Below, piece after piece: positions 25,338 through 33,633 of a DNA stretch of 64,000 nt. The DNA lies in NCBI RefSeq assembly GCF_004403945.1, contig NZ_SOHM01000030.1, positions 62,001-126,000 of the forward strand, read 5' to 3'. Positions within the stretch are counted from its first letter, which is position 1, and every line of letters starts with the position of its first letter. Position numbers and translations under genes: made by a program. Source of the stretch: Cryobacterium lactosi. GTDB taxonomy: Bacteria; Actinomycetota; Actinomycetes; Actinomycetales; Microbacteriaceae. The notes beneath the pieces were generated by a model. The model was not told the origin of the DNA, ran no database searches, and worked only from the letters and a program-made list of their open reading frames with translations.

Positions 25338-26717
25338 TCAGCACTCGATGACGTTGACCGCGAGGCCGCCCTCACTGGTTTCCTTGTACTTGGTCATCAT
25401 GTCCAGGCCGGTCTGCCGCATGGTCTCGATCACGGTGTCCAGCGACACCAGGTGGGTGCCGTCGCCGTGCAGGGCCAACCGTGCCGCGGACACGGCCGTC
25501 GACGCGGCGATGGCGTTGCGTTCGATGCAGGGCACCTGCACGAGGCCGCCGACGGGATCACAGGTGAGGCCGAGGTGGTGCTCCATGGCGATCTCCGCCG
25601 CGTTCTCCACCTGGCGGGGGGTACCGCCCAGCACGGCGCAGAGCGCCCCGGCGGCCATGGCACAGGCTGAGCCGACCTCGGCCTGGCAGCCGCCCTCCGC
25701 GCCGGAGATCGAGGCGTTCGCCTTGACCAGGGAACCGATGGCCACCGCGGTGAGCAGGAACCGGCGGATGCCGGCCACACTGGCGCCGGGCACGAAGCGC
25801 AGGTAGTAGTGCGCGACGGCGGGGATGATGCCGGCGGCGCCATTGGTGGGCGCCGTCACGACGCGGCCGCCGGAGGCGTTCTCCTCGTTCACCGCCAGGG
25901 CAAAGGCGTGCAGCCACTCCGTGGAGGTGTCCCGCTCCCGCTGGGTCTGACCGTCATATTCTTCCAACTGCATACGAATCGCCGAGGCGCGGCGTTTGAC
26001 GCCGAGCCCGCCGGGAAGGGTTCCGTCGACGCGGAGCCCGGCCTCGACGCAGGCGTGCATCGCCGACCAGATCGCGTCCAGTCCAGCATCCAGCCTGTCG
26101 GCGCCGTGCACGGCTTCCTCATTGGCGCGGGCCACGTCGCAGATGCCGATACCGTGATCGTCGCAGAGCGCCAGGAGCGCCGCGCTCGAGGCGTACGGCA
26201 TCGGCTGGACGAGAGTCGAGGCGGGCCGGATCGGGTCGCCGTCGCGGCGGATGAAGCCGCCGCCGATCGAGTAGTAGGTCTCCTCGAGCACAGCGGGAGC
26301 GGCCGGGTCGTCGCTCCAGGCCGAGAGAGTCATCGCGTTGGGGTGGCCGGGCAGCCGGGTGCGGGGTTCGAAGACCACGTCGCTCTGCTGCACAGGCACC
26401 GGGTGCACGCCGTTCACCAGCAGGGTGGCGCCAGGGGCGAGGTGGGCCCAGAGGTTGCGCACCTCGTCGGGGTCGCAGGCCTCCGGGCGGAGGCCCGCCA
26501 GGCCGGCCAGGATGGCGTCCGGAGTGCCGTGGCCGAGACCGGTCGAGCCCAGGGAGCCGAAGAGTGAGCACCGGATGCGGCGCACCTCGGCCAGCCGGCC
26601 GCTCTCGGCCAGGTGTTCGGCGAAGGCCAGCGCGGCCCGCATCGGGCCGACCGTGTGGGAACTGGATGGACCGATTCCGATGGAGAAGAGGTCGAGAGCC
26701 GATACGTACGCTGTCAC
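25338..26717 (-). CDS. sdaA: L-serine ammonia-lyase (serine deaminase), iron-sulfur type
   Basis: 459 residues, one-chain type with the beta and alpha domains fused. It turns L-serine into pyruvate and ammonia with a 4Fe-4S cluster. [15 protein letters not shown] near the start and [17 protein letters not shown] are signatures. Cysteines in [13 protein letters not shown] and [14 protein letters not shown] are the cluster ligands, and the C-terminal ECxxx-like end (NVIEC) is typical of the type. GTG 26717 is chosen because TACGAT lies 7 bases upstream; the in-frame ATG 26726 would overlap that box. Confidence 0.92.
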   Translation of the reverse strand: MTAYVSALDLFSIGIGPSSSHTVGPMRAALAFAEHLAESGRLAEVRRIRCSLFGSLGSTGLGHGTPDAILAGLAGLRPEACDPDEVRNLWAHLAPGATLLVNGVHPVPVQQSDVVFEPRTRLPGHPNAMTLSAWSDDPAAPAVLEETYYSIGGGFIRRDGDPIRPASTLVQPMPYASSAALLALCDDHGIGICDVARANEEAVHGADRLDAGLDAIWSAMHACVEAGLRVDGTLPGGLGVKRRASAIRMQLEEYDGQTQRERDTSTEWLHAFALAVNEENASGGRVVTAPTNGAAGIIPAVAHYYLRFVPGASVAGIRRFLLTAVAIGSLVKANASISGAEGGCQAEVGSACAMAAGALCAVLGGTPRQVENAAEIAMEHHLGLTCDPVGGLVQVPCIERNAIAASTAVSAARLALHGDGTHLVSLDTVIETMRQTGLDMMTKYKETSEGGLAVNVIEC

Positions 26718-26724
26718 TCGCCCC

Positions 26725-26730
26725 ATCGTA
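26725..26730 (-). promoter_or_regulatory. Putative -10 box of sdaA
   Basis: Minus strand TACGAT, 7 bases before GTG 26717, with no Shine-Dalgarno; it overlaps the alternative ATG at 26726 and so argues against that start. Confidence 0.5.
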
Positions 26731-26753
26731 CGCGGACCGCGCCGCCTGCGGAG

Positions 26754-27335
26754 CTAGCGGATGGTCTTGCGGGCCGTGATCTGCCCGGTGTCGAAGCCGA
26801 GCAGGTGCAGCCCGCCGTGGAACCTGGCGTGCTCGATCTTGATGCAGCGGTCCATCACGATGGTCAGCCCCTTCGACTCGCCGTACTCCGCCGCCTCCTG
26901 GTTCCAGATACCCAGCTGCACCCACACGGTCTTGGCGCCCACAGCGAGGGCGTCGTCGATCACGGACGGGATGTCGGAGGCCTTGCGGAACACGTCGACG
27001 ATGTCGGGCACCTCCGGCAGTGACGCCAGGTCGGGGTAGGCCTTCTCGCCGAGGATGGTGTCGGCGCGCGGGTTGACGAAGTAGACCCTGTAGTCGCTCG
27101 ACTGTTGCAGGTAGGTTCCCACGAAGTAGCTGGAGCGGGCGGGATTGGGGGAGGCGCCCACGATGGCGATGGACTTCGCGCGCCGCAGGATGCCCAGGCG
27201 CGCCTTGGCGTCCGGTCCCTCCCAGGTGCGTTGGGTGCGCAACAGCTTGGCCAGGGGGGAGTTGGTGGGAACGCTGCAGCTCAGGCCGTTGGTGAGCTGA
27301 ACGGTTTCGGTGCTGTTCACGGTGTCGGTGCTCAT
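26754..27335 (-). CDS. CoA-binding (YccU-like) protein
   Basis: 193 residues with a single CoA-binding Rossmann domain: AIVGASPNPARSSYFVGTYL (glycine-rich loop at about residues 58-64), VYFVNPRA, and GAKTVWVQLGIWN. The C-terminal MDRCIKIEHAR motif with its Cys is common to the family. These small proteins bind CoA and are of unknown function. The ATG at 27335 overlaps the stop of metY by 4 bases (ATGA), so the two are coupled; the CoA-binding protein follows MetY in many actinobacteria. A link to sulfur amino-acid metabolism is inferred from this pairing only. Confidence 0.87.
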   Translation of the reverse strand: MSTDTVNSTETVQLTNGLSCSVPTNSPLAKLLRTQRTWEGPDAKARLGILRRAKSIAIVGASPNPARSSYFVGTYLQQSSDYRVYFVNPRADTILGEKAYPDLASLPEVPDIVDVFRKASDIPSVIDDALAVGAKTVWVQLGIWNQEAAEYGESKGLTIVMDRCIKIEHARFHGGLHLLGFDTGQITARKTIR

Positions 27336-28633
27336 GACGCTCCTGACGTGCCTGCGGCCTGCGCAAGGGCCTGGTCGAGATCGTAGATGATGTCGTCGAC
27401 ATCCTCGATGCCCACGCTGATGCGCACCAGACCGGCCAGCACGCCGGCGTCCACGAGCTGCTGCTCGCTCAGCTGGGCGTGCGTGGTGGAGGCCGGGTGG
27501 ATCACCAGGGTCTTGGCGTCGCCGATGTTGGCCAGGTGGCTGGCCAGGTCGACCGATTCGATGAAGGTGCGGCCGGCGTCACGGCCGCCCTTGACGCCGA
27601 AGCTGAACACCGAGCCCGGACCCTTGGGCAGATACTTGAGGCCGCGCTCGTAGTGCGGGTGGCTGGGCAGACCGGCCCAGTTGACGAAGTCCACGCGCGG
27701 GTCGGCGTCGAGCCATTCGGCCACGATGCGGGCGTTGTTCACGTGCGCCTGCAGCCGGTACGGCAGCGTCTCGACGCCCTGGGCGAGCAGGAACGCGGAG
27801 TGCGGGGCGAGCACCGGGCCGATATCGCGCAGCTGCTCGGCGCGGAGGCGGGTGAGGAAGGCGTACTCGCCGAAGTTGCCCGACCACTCCAGGCCGCCGT
27901 AGCTGGGCACGGCCTCGGTGAAGAGCGGGAACTTGTCGCTGTTCCAGTTGAACCGGCCGCTCTCCACGACCACGCCGCCCAGGGTGGTGCCGTGGCCGCC
28001 GAGGAACTTGGTGGCCGAGTGGATGACGATGTCCGCGCCCCATTCGATCGGCCGGCACAGGTACGGCGTGGCGATGGTGGAGTCGATGATCAGCGGGATG
28101 CCGGCGGCGTGCGCCACGGCAGCGAGGCCCTCGATATCGGCGACCTCACCGGACGGGTTGGCGACGGTCTCGGCGAAGATCAGCTTGGTCTTGTCGGTGA
28201 TCGCCGCGGCGTAGTCGGCCGGGTCGGCGGACTGCACAAACGTGGTCTCCACCCCGAAGCGGCGCAGGGTGACGTCGAGCTGGGTGATCGAACCGCCGTA
28301 GAGGTTGGCGCTGGAGACGATGTGGTCGCCCGCGCCGGCCAGGCTGGCGAAGGTGATGTACTGCGCGGCCAGGCCCGAGGCGGTGGCGACGGCGCCGAGG
28401 CCGCCTTCCAGGCTGGCGATGCGTTCTTCGAATGCGGCCACGGTGGGGTTGGACAGCCGGGAGTAGACGTTGCCGTACTTCTGCAGGGCGAAGCGGGCGG
28501 CGGCATCCGCGGTGTCATCGAAGACGAAAGCGCTGGTCTGGTAGATGGGCAGAGCCCGCGCTCCCGTGACGGCGTCGGGGATGTTCCCGGCGTGGATTGC
28601 CCTGGTCGTGAAGCCGTACTCGCGATCTGCCAT
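27332..28633 (-). CDS. metY: O-acetylhomoserine aminocarboxypropyltransferase
   Basis: 433-residue PLP enzyme of the Cys/Met metabolism family. It makes homocysteine from O-acetylhomoserine and sulfide in the cytoplasm. TTRAIHAGNIPD at the start, SANLYGGSITQ, the pyridine Asp (IIDSTIATPYLC) and the Schiff-base lysine (VIHSATKFLGGHG) are all present, and the length and the extra insert place it with MetY rather than MetB or MetC. TAGCGT lies 6 bases before the ATG. It is coupled to the CoA-binding protein and followed upstream by a UPF0324 transporter gene, both fitting a sulfur role. Confidence 0.93.
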   Translation of the reverse strand: MADREYGFTTRAIHAGNIPDAVTGARALPIYQTSAFVFDDTADAAARFALQKYGNVYSRLSNPTVAAFEERIASLEGGLGAVATASGLAAQYITFASLAGAGDHIVSSANLYGGSITQLDVTLRRFGVETTFVQSADPADYAAAITDKTKLIFAETVANPSGEVADIEGLAAVAHAAGIPLIIDSTIATPYLCRPIEWGADIVIHSATKFLGGHGTTLGGVVVESGRFNWNSDKFPLFTEAVPSYGGLEWSGNFGEYAFLTRLRAEQLRDIGPVLAPHSAFLLAQGVETLPYRLQAHVNNARIVAEWLDADPRVDFVNWAGLPSHPHYERGLKYLPKGPGSVFSFGVKGGRDAGRTFIESVDLASHLANIGDAKTLVIHPASTTHAQLSEQQLVDAGVLAGLVRISVGIEDVDDIIYDLDQALAQAAGTSGAS

Positions 28634-28639
28634 GGGAGT

Positions 28640-28645
28640 ACGCTA
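28640..28645 (-). promoter_or_regulatory. Putative -10 box of metY
   Basis: Minus strand TAGCGT, 6 bases before ATG 28633, without a Shine-Dalgarno. Confidence 0.5.
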
Positions 28646-28696
28646 CCGGCCCGGTGCCGGACCGCGGCCCGGCGGCGTAACAGAGCGCCACATGGC

Positions 28697-29716
28697 TCAG
28701 CTGATGAACACGGCGGCCAGCGCCAGCAGGGCGATCAGCAGCCAGGAGGCCAGGCCGACGCCCAGCGCTTTGCCGCCGGTCCGCACCAGCTCGGTCAGGC
28801 GCACCGCGGTGCCCAGCCCGAACAGGGCCATGGCCAGCAGCACGGTCTGCACCAGGTCGATGCTGTCGAGCACACTCGCGGGCAGCGGAACGAACGTGCG
28901 CACGAGCACCATCGCCAGGAACCCGGCGACGAACAGGGGCAGCACAGGCGGCCGGCGGGCGGCGGGCGCAGCGGCGGGGGAGCCGATCACGTCACCGGCC
29001 GGAGTGACCGGGGCGGGCGCCCTGCGGCGTTCATAGACCGCCACGCCGGCCACCAGCGGGGCAAGCATCAACACCCGGGTGAGCTTGACGACCACGGCCA
29101 CGGCGAGGGCCGCCGACCCGGCGATCTGCGCGGTGGCGACGACCTGGCCCACATCGTGCACCCCGGCGCCGACCCAGTGGCCGAACTGCAGGTCGGTCAG
29201 GCCCAGCGGATGCCAGAGCAGCGGCAGCACGCCGATCGCCAGGGTGCCGCACAGGGTCACGAGCGCCACCGGGGTGGCGGTCTCCCGGTCCTTGGCCTTG
29301 ATCACCCCGCTCATCGCGCCGATGGCGGAGGCTCCGCAGACGGCGAAGCCGGTGGCGATGAGCAACGGCTGGTTGCCGGGCAGGCCCACCCGGCGACCCA
29401 GCCACAGGGTGCCGAAGAAGGTCAGCAGCACGATCAGCACCGTGGTGGTGATGGTGAGCCAGCCGAGCGCGGCGATGTCGACCAGGCTGAGCTTGAGGCC
29501 CAGCAGCACCACGCCGATCCGCATCAGGCGTTTGGCGGCCAGGGAGAGACCGGGCTTCAGCGGGCCGGCCAGCGCAGGGCGCAGCACGGGCAGCTGGCCC
29601 ACCACGATGCCCAGCAGCACCGCCGCGGTCAGCAGCGGGATCGCGGGAACCATGGTGTGCACACCCCACGCCACCAGGGTGGCCATCCCGGCCGCCGCAA
29701 CTCCCCACATCCACAT
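28697..29716 (-). CDS. UPF0324 (YeiH) family membrane protein, putative sulfate exporter
   Basis: 339 residues with about ten hydrophobic helices and a charged cytosolic loop near residues 235-260. Family signatures are LKPGLSLAAKRLMRIGVVLLGLKLS, GFAVCGASAIGAMS and GAGVHDVGQVVA (all in the first two thirds). The family is labelled putative sulfate exporter from studies of taurine and sulfonate users. Its position 63 bases upstream of metY fits a sulfur compound as cargo, though direct proof is lacking. ATG 29716 has a TAGGGT box 7 bases upstream. It lies directly after the strong hairpin terminator of the desaturase gene. Confidence 0.85.
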   Translation of the reverse strand: MWMWGVAAAGMATLVAWGVHTMVPAIPLLTAAVLLGIVVGQLPVLRPALAGPLKPGLSLAAKRLMRIGVVLLGLKLSLVDIAALGWLTITTTVLIVLLTFFGTLWLGRRVGLPGNQPLLIATGFAVCGASAIGAMSGVIKAKDRETATPVALVTLCGTLAIGVLPLLWHPLGLTDLQFGHWVGAGVHDVGQVVATAQIAGSAALAVAVVVKLTRVLMLAPLVAGVAVYERRRAPAPVTPAGDVIGSPAAAPAARRPPVLPLFVAGFLAMVLVRTFVPLPASVLDSIDLVQTVLLAMALFGLGTAVRLTELVRTGGKALGVGLASWLLIALLALAAVFIS

Positions 29717-29723
29717 TTACTCA

Positions 29724-29729
29724 ACCCTA
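29724..29729 (-). promoter_or_regulatory. Putative -10 box of the UPF0324 gene
   Basis: Minus strand TAGGGT, 7 bases before ATG 29716, with no Shine-Dalgarno. Confidence 0.45.
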
Positions 29730-29740
29730 CCGACGGCGGC

Positions 29741-29799
29741 GCGAACCGTGAGAAAAGCCCCAAGAATCCGAGATTCTTGGGGCTTTCCTCACGGTTCGC
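29741..29799. terminator. Near-perfect 28-bp inverted repeat, terminator hairpin
   Basis: Arms 29741-29768 and 29772-29799 pair over 28 bases with one mismatch around a 3-base loop. The core AGCCCCAAGAATC pairs with GATTCTTGGGGCT. On either strand the rising arm ends near a T-run (CTTTTCTC or CTTTCCTC), so it could end transcripts in both directions. It sits 7 bases after the desaturase stop. Confidence 0.85.
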
Positions 29800-29806
29800 G
29801 AGGGGG

Positions 29807-30907
29807 TCAGCGGTGGTGGAAGCGCTGCACCATCGGGCAGTCGAACGGGTCGCGGGCGGCCAGGCCCACCTTGTTGAGGTAGGCGACGACGATGCCGTAC
29901 GACTCGAACAGTCCGGTCTCGGTGTAGAGGATCTTGTTGGACTCGCAGTATTCCTTGGTGATCTCCTGCGCCTTTTTCAGGTGCGGGCGGGCCATGTTCG
30001 GGAACAGGTGGTGCTCGACCTGGTAGTTCAGGCCGCCCATGAAGGTGTCCATGAAGGTGCCGCCGCGGATGTTGCGCGACGTGAGTACCTGACGACGGAG
30101 GAAGTCGACCTTGCTCTCGTGCGGCAGCTGCGGCATGCCCTTGTGGTTGGGGGCGAACGATGCGCCCATGTAGACGCCGAAGACGGCCATCTGCACACCG
30201 ATGAAGGCGAACGCCATCCCCAGCGGCAGGAAGTAGAAGATCACGGCGAAGTAGACCAGGATGCGCGTGGTGAGCATGGTGATCTCGAGCCAACGCTTGT
30301 CGACCTTGCCCTTGCCGAAGACGGTCTTGAAGCCGTGGATGTGCAGGTTGATGCCCTCGAGGGTGAGCAGCGGGAAGAACAGGTAGCCCTGCTTGCGGGT
30401 GATGAAGGAGGTGATCCAGTTGACCTCTGACGCGTCCTTCTCGTTGAAGCGGATCACGTCGGGGTCGATGTCCGGGTCCTTGCCCACCACGTTCGGGTTG
30501 GCGTGGTGCCGGCTGTGCTTGGTCATCCACCAGGCATAGCTGATGCCGACGAACAGGTTGGCGAGGATGCGGCCGGCCCGGTCGTTCGCGGGGCCGGACT
30601 CGAAGACCTGGCGGTGCGAGGCCTCGTGGGCGAGGAAGGCGAACTGGGTGAGGATGATGCCGAGCACACCGGCGATGATCAGCTGGTACCAGGAATCGCC
30701 CAGCAGCACAAAACCGACGCCGAGGCCGGCGGTGATCAGGACCAGAGCGGCGAAGACACCCCAGTAGAAGCCCGTGCGGCGGCCGAGCAGACCGAGGTTC
30801 CGCACGGTGTGCAGCAGGGAGGAGTACTCGGTGGTGGGGTTCTTGGAGTCGCCACCCTTGCGAGTGCGGACAATACGCACCGTGGGTGCGGCAGATGCTT
30901 CCGACAT
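29807..30907 (-). CDS. Fatty acid (acyl-CoA/lipid) desaturase
   Basis: 366-residue integral membrane di-iron desaturase. The three histidine boxes are HEASH (94-98), HSRHH (131-135) and QVEHH near residue 313; the QxxHH form of the third box is that of front-end and linoleoyl-CoA-type desaturases. Four hydrophobic stretches (about 48-70, 75-92, 205-225, 230-250) fit the fold. There is no N-terminal cytochrome b5 domain, so an external ferredoxin or flavin reductase must supply electrons; none is adjacent. AAAGG lies 5 bases before the ATG. Such enzymes keep membranes fluid in the cold, consistent with but not proving a cold-adapted host. Confidence 0.9.
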   Translation of the reverse strand: MSEASAAPTVRIVRTRKGGDSKNPTTEYSSLLHTVRNLGLLGRRTGFYWGVFAALVLITAGLGVGFVLLGDSWYQLIIAGVLGIILTQFAFLAHEASHRQVFESGPANDRAGRILANLFVGISYAWWMTKHSRHHANPNVVGKDPDIDPDVIRFNEKDASEVNWITSFITRKQGYLFFPLLTLEGINLHIHGFKTVFGKGKVDKRWLEITMLTTRILVYFAVIFYFLPLGMAFAFIGVQMAVFGVYMGASFAPNHKGMPQLPHESKVDFLRRQVLTSRNIRGGTFMDTFMGGLNYQVEHHLFPNMARPHLKKAQEITKEYCESNKILYTETGLFESYGIVVAYLNKVGLAARDPFDCPMVQRFHHR

Positions 30908-31097
30908 GAGGCCTTTGGTTTGTATCTGGACTTCTCAGTCGGTAGTAGAGCAAACACTCGTCAAGCAGATACCGGCCATCCTACGGGTTCTGACCCCGAA
31001 ATCGGCTCGAATTCACACGCCTTTAACAGCGGATGTATTCCAATTTGGGCATATGTCTGGCTGTATGCACGGCCTGCAATAAGGGCGTTTGAGCCGG

Positions 31098-32639
31098 TCA
31101 GCGCCAGCTCGGCAGCCAGATGTGGGCCTGCCAGAAGCCGAACGGAACCTGAGCGCCTGTCCACAGCGGGAAGTAGAAGGCACTCACGAGTGTGGCCAGG
31201 ACCAGGAACACCACCACGACCACCCGGCCCCAGACACTCCCCAGCAGCAGGCCGATCACCAGTGTGAGACCGAGGATCAGGTACGGCTGGAACGCGATCG
31301 TATAGAACTGGAAGACCGTGCGATTCAGGTACATCAGCCAGGGCAGGTAGCCGGCGACCATGCCCATGAGGATCAGGCCGACCTGCCACTGGCGGTACCG
31401 CACCAGCCTGTAGACCAGGTAGAGGATGGCGATGCTCGCCGCCCACCAGATCAGCGGGTTGGCGATGCCGGTGATCGCCTCGGAGCAGGTGGCGTAGCCG
31501 CAGCCGTTCTCGCCCAGCGAGGAGCCCTGGTAGTACATGCTCGTCGGCCGGCTCATCATCAGCCAGGTGAGCGGGTTCGCCTGGTACGGATGCGGCGTGA
31601 CCAGGCCCACGTGGTACGCGTACGCCGCTGACTGGTAGTGCCAGAAGCTCTGCAGGCTGTGCGGCACCCAGGCCAGTGCCCCGGTCCAGGCCTGACCGGC
31701 CTGGTCGGCCCAGTCCCGGTAGTAGCCGCCGCGGGTGACGAACCAGCCGGTCCAGGAGACCAAGAAGGTGAGGACGGCAACGGGCACCAGGAGCAGGAAG
31801 GTCACCGGGCCCTGCTTGAGGATCGCCCCGCTGGCCCAGAACGGCAGCCCGGCCCTGCGTCGGGCGAGCGCGTCGACCACCACGAGGTAGATGCCGAACG
31901 CGGCCAGGAAGTAGGCGCCTGACCACTTCACCGAGCAGGCCAGACCGAACGCCAGTCCGGCCGCCAGCACCCACGGCCGCCACCAGAGTGCGGGGCCCCA
32001 GGTGGGCTCGATCTCGTTGTCCCGCTTCTCGTTCAGCCAGGCGCCCAGGCGCACCCGGTGGTGGTCCCGGTCCATCAGCACCGCGCCGAAGCCGAGCAGG
32101 GCGAAGAACATCACGTAGTTGTCGAGCAGCGCCACCCGGCTCATCACGATGGCGTTACCGTCGATGGCGAAGAGGAACCCGGCGATCGTGGTCAGGAGGA
32201 CCGAGCCCAACAGCTTCTGGGCGATGAGCATCAGCAGTGCGACGGCGAGCAGCCCGACCAGCGCGGTCACGACCCGCCAGGCGAACGGGTTGTCGGCGCC
32301 GAACACGGCCATCCCCAGCGCGATCAGCCACTTGCCGAGCGGCGGGTGCACCACGAAGGACGCAGCGGTGCCGAAGATGTTGCTCTGCCCGGCGGCGAAC
32401 AGGGCGTCCGCACCATCCGGCCAGGTCGACTCGTAGCCGTTGTTGAACAGGCTCCAGGCGTCCTTCACATAGAAGGTCTCATCGAACACCAGGGTGCCGG
32501 GGTGGCCGAGGTTCCACAACCGTAAGACAGCGGCCACCAGCAGCACGAGCGCCGGTCCGGCCAGGCGCACCCACCGGTTGGCCCACAGGTCGGGCCAACG
32601 CTGGGTCAGACGATCGGGCGCGGGGTGGGTGAGGAGCAC
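31098..32639 (-). CDS. pmt: Dolichyl-phosphate-mannose-protein mannosyltransferase (PMT) family
   Basis: 513-residue, roughly 11-helix membrane glycosyltransferase. The first outward loop carries the catalytic Asp53-Glu54 (VFDETFYVKD), HPPLGK follows, and the C-terminal region has the PMT_4TMC signature (YHVGLVTPHPYQ, YLPWLMYLNRTVFQFY). It transfers mannose from polyprenyl-phosphate mannose to Ser/Thr of secreted proteins during export, as does M. tuberculosis Rv1002c. Start GTG 32639 is set by a TACGAT box 6 bases upstream and gives the usual length. A longer frame runs upstream but overlaps rsmI and is a shadow. It is divergent from rsmI, the same arrangement as in mycobacteria. Confidence 0.9.
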   Translation of the reverse strand: MLLTHPAPDRLTQRWPDLWANRWVRLAGPALVLLVAAVLRLWNLGHPGTLVFDETFYVKDAWSLFNNGYESTWPDGADALFAAGQSNIFGTAASFVVHPPLGKWLIALGMAVFGADNPFAWRVVTALVGLLAVALLMLIAQKLLGSVLLTTIAGFLFAIDGNAIVMSRVALLDNYVMFFALLGFGAVLMDRDHHRVRLGAWLNEKRDNEIEPTWGPALWWRPWVLAAGLAFGLACSVKWSGAYFLAAFGIYLVVVDALARRRAGLPFWASGAILKQGPVTFLLLVPVAVLTFLVSWTGWFVTRGGYYRDWADQAGQAWTGALAWVPHSLQSFWHYQSAAYAYHVGLVTPHPYQANPLTWLMMSRPTSMYYQGSSLGENGCGYATCSEAITGIANPLIWWAASIAILYLVYRLVRYRQWQVGLILMGMVAGYLPWLMYLNRTVFQFYTIAFQPYLILGLTLVIGLLLGSVWGRVVVVVFLVLATLVSAFYFPLWTGAQVPFGFWQAHIWLPSWR

Positions 32640-32645
32640 CTGACC

Positions 32646-32651
32646 ATCGTA
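32646..32651 (-). promoter_or_regulatory. Putative -10 box of the mannosyltransferase gene
   Basis: Minus strand TACGAT, 6 bases before GTG 32639, no Shine-Dalgarno. Located in the 51-base divergent gap with rsmI. Confidence 0.5.
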
Positions 32652-32690
32652 GTGAGCGACTGGCAGAGCCAGGGCTGCGAGACTGAGTAC

Positions 32691-33566
32691 ATGATCATTC
32701 TGGCTGCCACCCCCATCGGAAACCTCGGGGACGCCTCGACCCGCCTGATCGAGGCGTTGCGCACGAGCACCGTGATCGCCGCCGAGGACACCCGGGTGAC
32801 CGTGCACCTGCTCAAGGCCCTCGGGGTGGAGAACCGGCCTCGGCTGATCGCACTGCACGACCACAACGAACGCGGCAAGGCCGCCGAGCTCGTGGAGCTG
32901 GCCCGCGACACCGACCTGCTCGTGCTCAGCGATGCCGGCATGCCCACGGTGTCCGACCCCGGCTTCCACCTGGTGGATGCCGCCATCAATGCCGGCGTCA
33001 CCGTCACGGCGCTGCCCGGTCCGTCGGCCGTGCTCACCGCGCTGGCCGTCTCGGGCCTGCCCACCGACAGGTTCACCTTCGAGGGCTTCCTGCCCCGCAA
33101 ACACGGCGAGCGGATGCAGGCGCTGCGCGAGGTGGCGACCGAACGCCGCACCATGGTCTTCTTCGAATCGCCCAACCGGCTCGCCGCCTCGCTCACCGAC
33201 CTCGCCGCCGCGCTCGGCGCCGAGCGCCGGGTGGTGGTCTGCCGGGAACTGACCAAGTTCTACGAAGAGGTCAAGCGGGGCACCGCCGCCGAGCTGGCCG
33301 AGTGGGCCGCAGAGGGTGTGCGCGGGGAGATCTGCATCGTTGTGGCCGGAGCCACGCCTCGGGTGCTCGACCTGGCCACCGGCGTCGACGAGGTGCTGGC
33401 CCTGGTCGCGGCCGGGGCACGCCTGAAGGACGCCGCCGCTGACGTGTCCGCCGCATCCGGTCTCGGCAAACGCGACCTGTACGAGGCCGCTCTCACCGGC
33501 AAGGCCGCCGGAGCCGGGACATCCCGTCAGAAGGCAGCCCCGCAACCCGAGCTGCCGCTGGGCTGA
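32691..33566 (+). CDS. rsmI: 16S rRNA (cytidine1402-2'-O)-methyltransferase
   Basis: 291-residue class III SAM-dependent methyltransferase that modifies C1402 in the decoding centre of 16S rRNA. LAATPIGNLGD at the N terminus, IAAEDTRVT, LSDAGMPTVSDPG and the SAM-pocket LPGPSAVLTAL are clear. Start ATG 32691 puts the family motif MIILAATPIG right at the N terminus; an upstream GTG frame is longer but overlaps the divergent mannosyltransferase promoter. Followed 67 bases later by metG in a housekeeping run. Confidence 0.92.
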   Translation: MIILAATPIGNLGDASTRLIEALRTSTVIAAEDTRVTVHLLKALGVENRPRLIALHDHNERGKAAELVELARDTDLLVLSDAGMPTVSDPGFHLVDAAINAGVTVTALPGPSAVLTALAVSGLPTDRFTFEGFLPRKHGERMQALREVATERRTMVFFESPNRLAASLTDLAAALGAERRVVVCRELTKFYEEVKRGTAAELAEWAAEGVRGEICIVVAGATPRVLDLATGVDEVLALVAAGARLKDAAADVSAASGLGKRDLYEAALTGKAAGAGTSRQKAAPQPELPLG

Positions 33567-33621
33567 CACCGGCCGCGCAGCCGCGAGGCGTAACAGGGTC
33601 GGCGGCGCTGGCCGGTCCCCA

Positions 33622-33627
33622 TAAGAT
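33622..33627 (+). promoter_or_regulatory. Putative -10 box of metG
   Basis: TAAGAT, 6 bases before ATG 33634; no Shine-Dalgarno is visible. Confidence 0.5.
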
Positions 33628-33633
33628 GAAAGC

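Noticed and set aside
27479..30430. A 983-residue plus-strand frame across metY, the transporter and the hairpin
   Set aside because: Low-complexity shadow with His/Gly/Asp/Arg bias; it runs through three real genes and a terminator.
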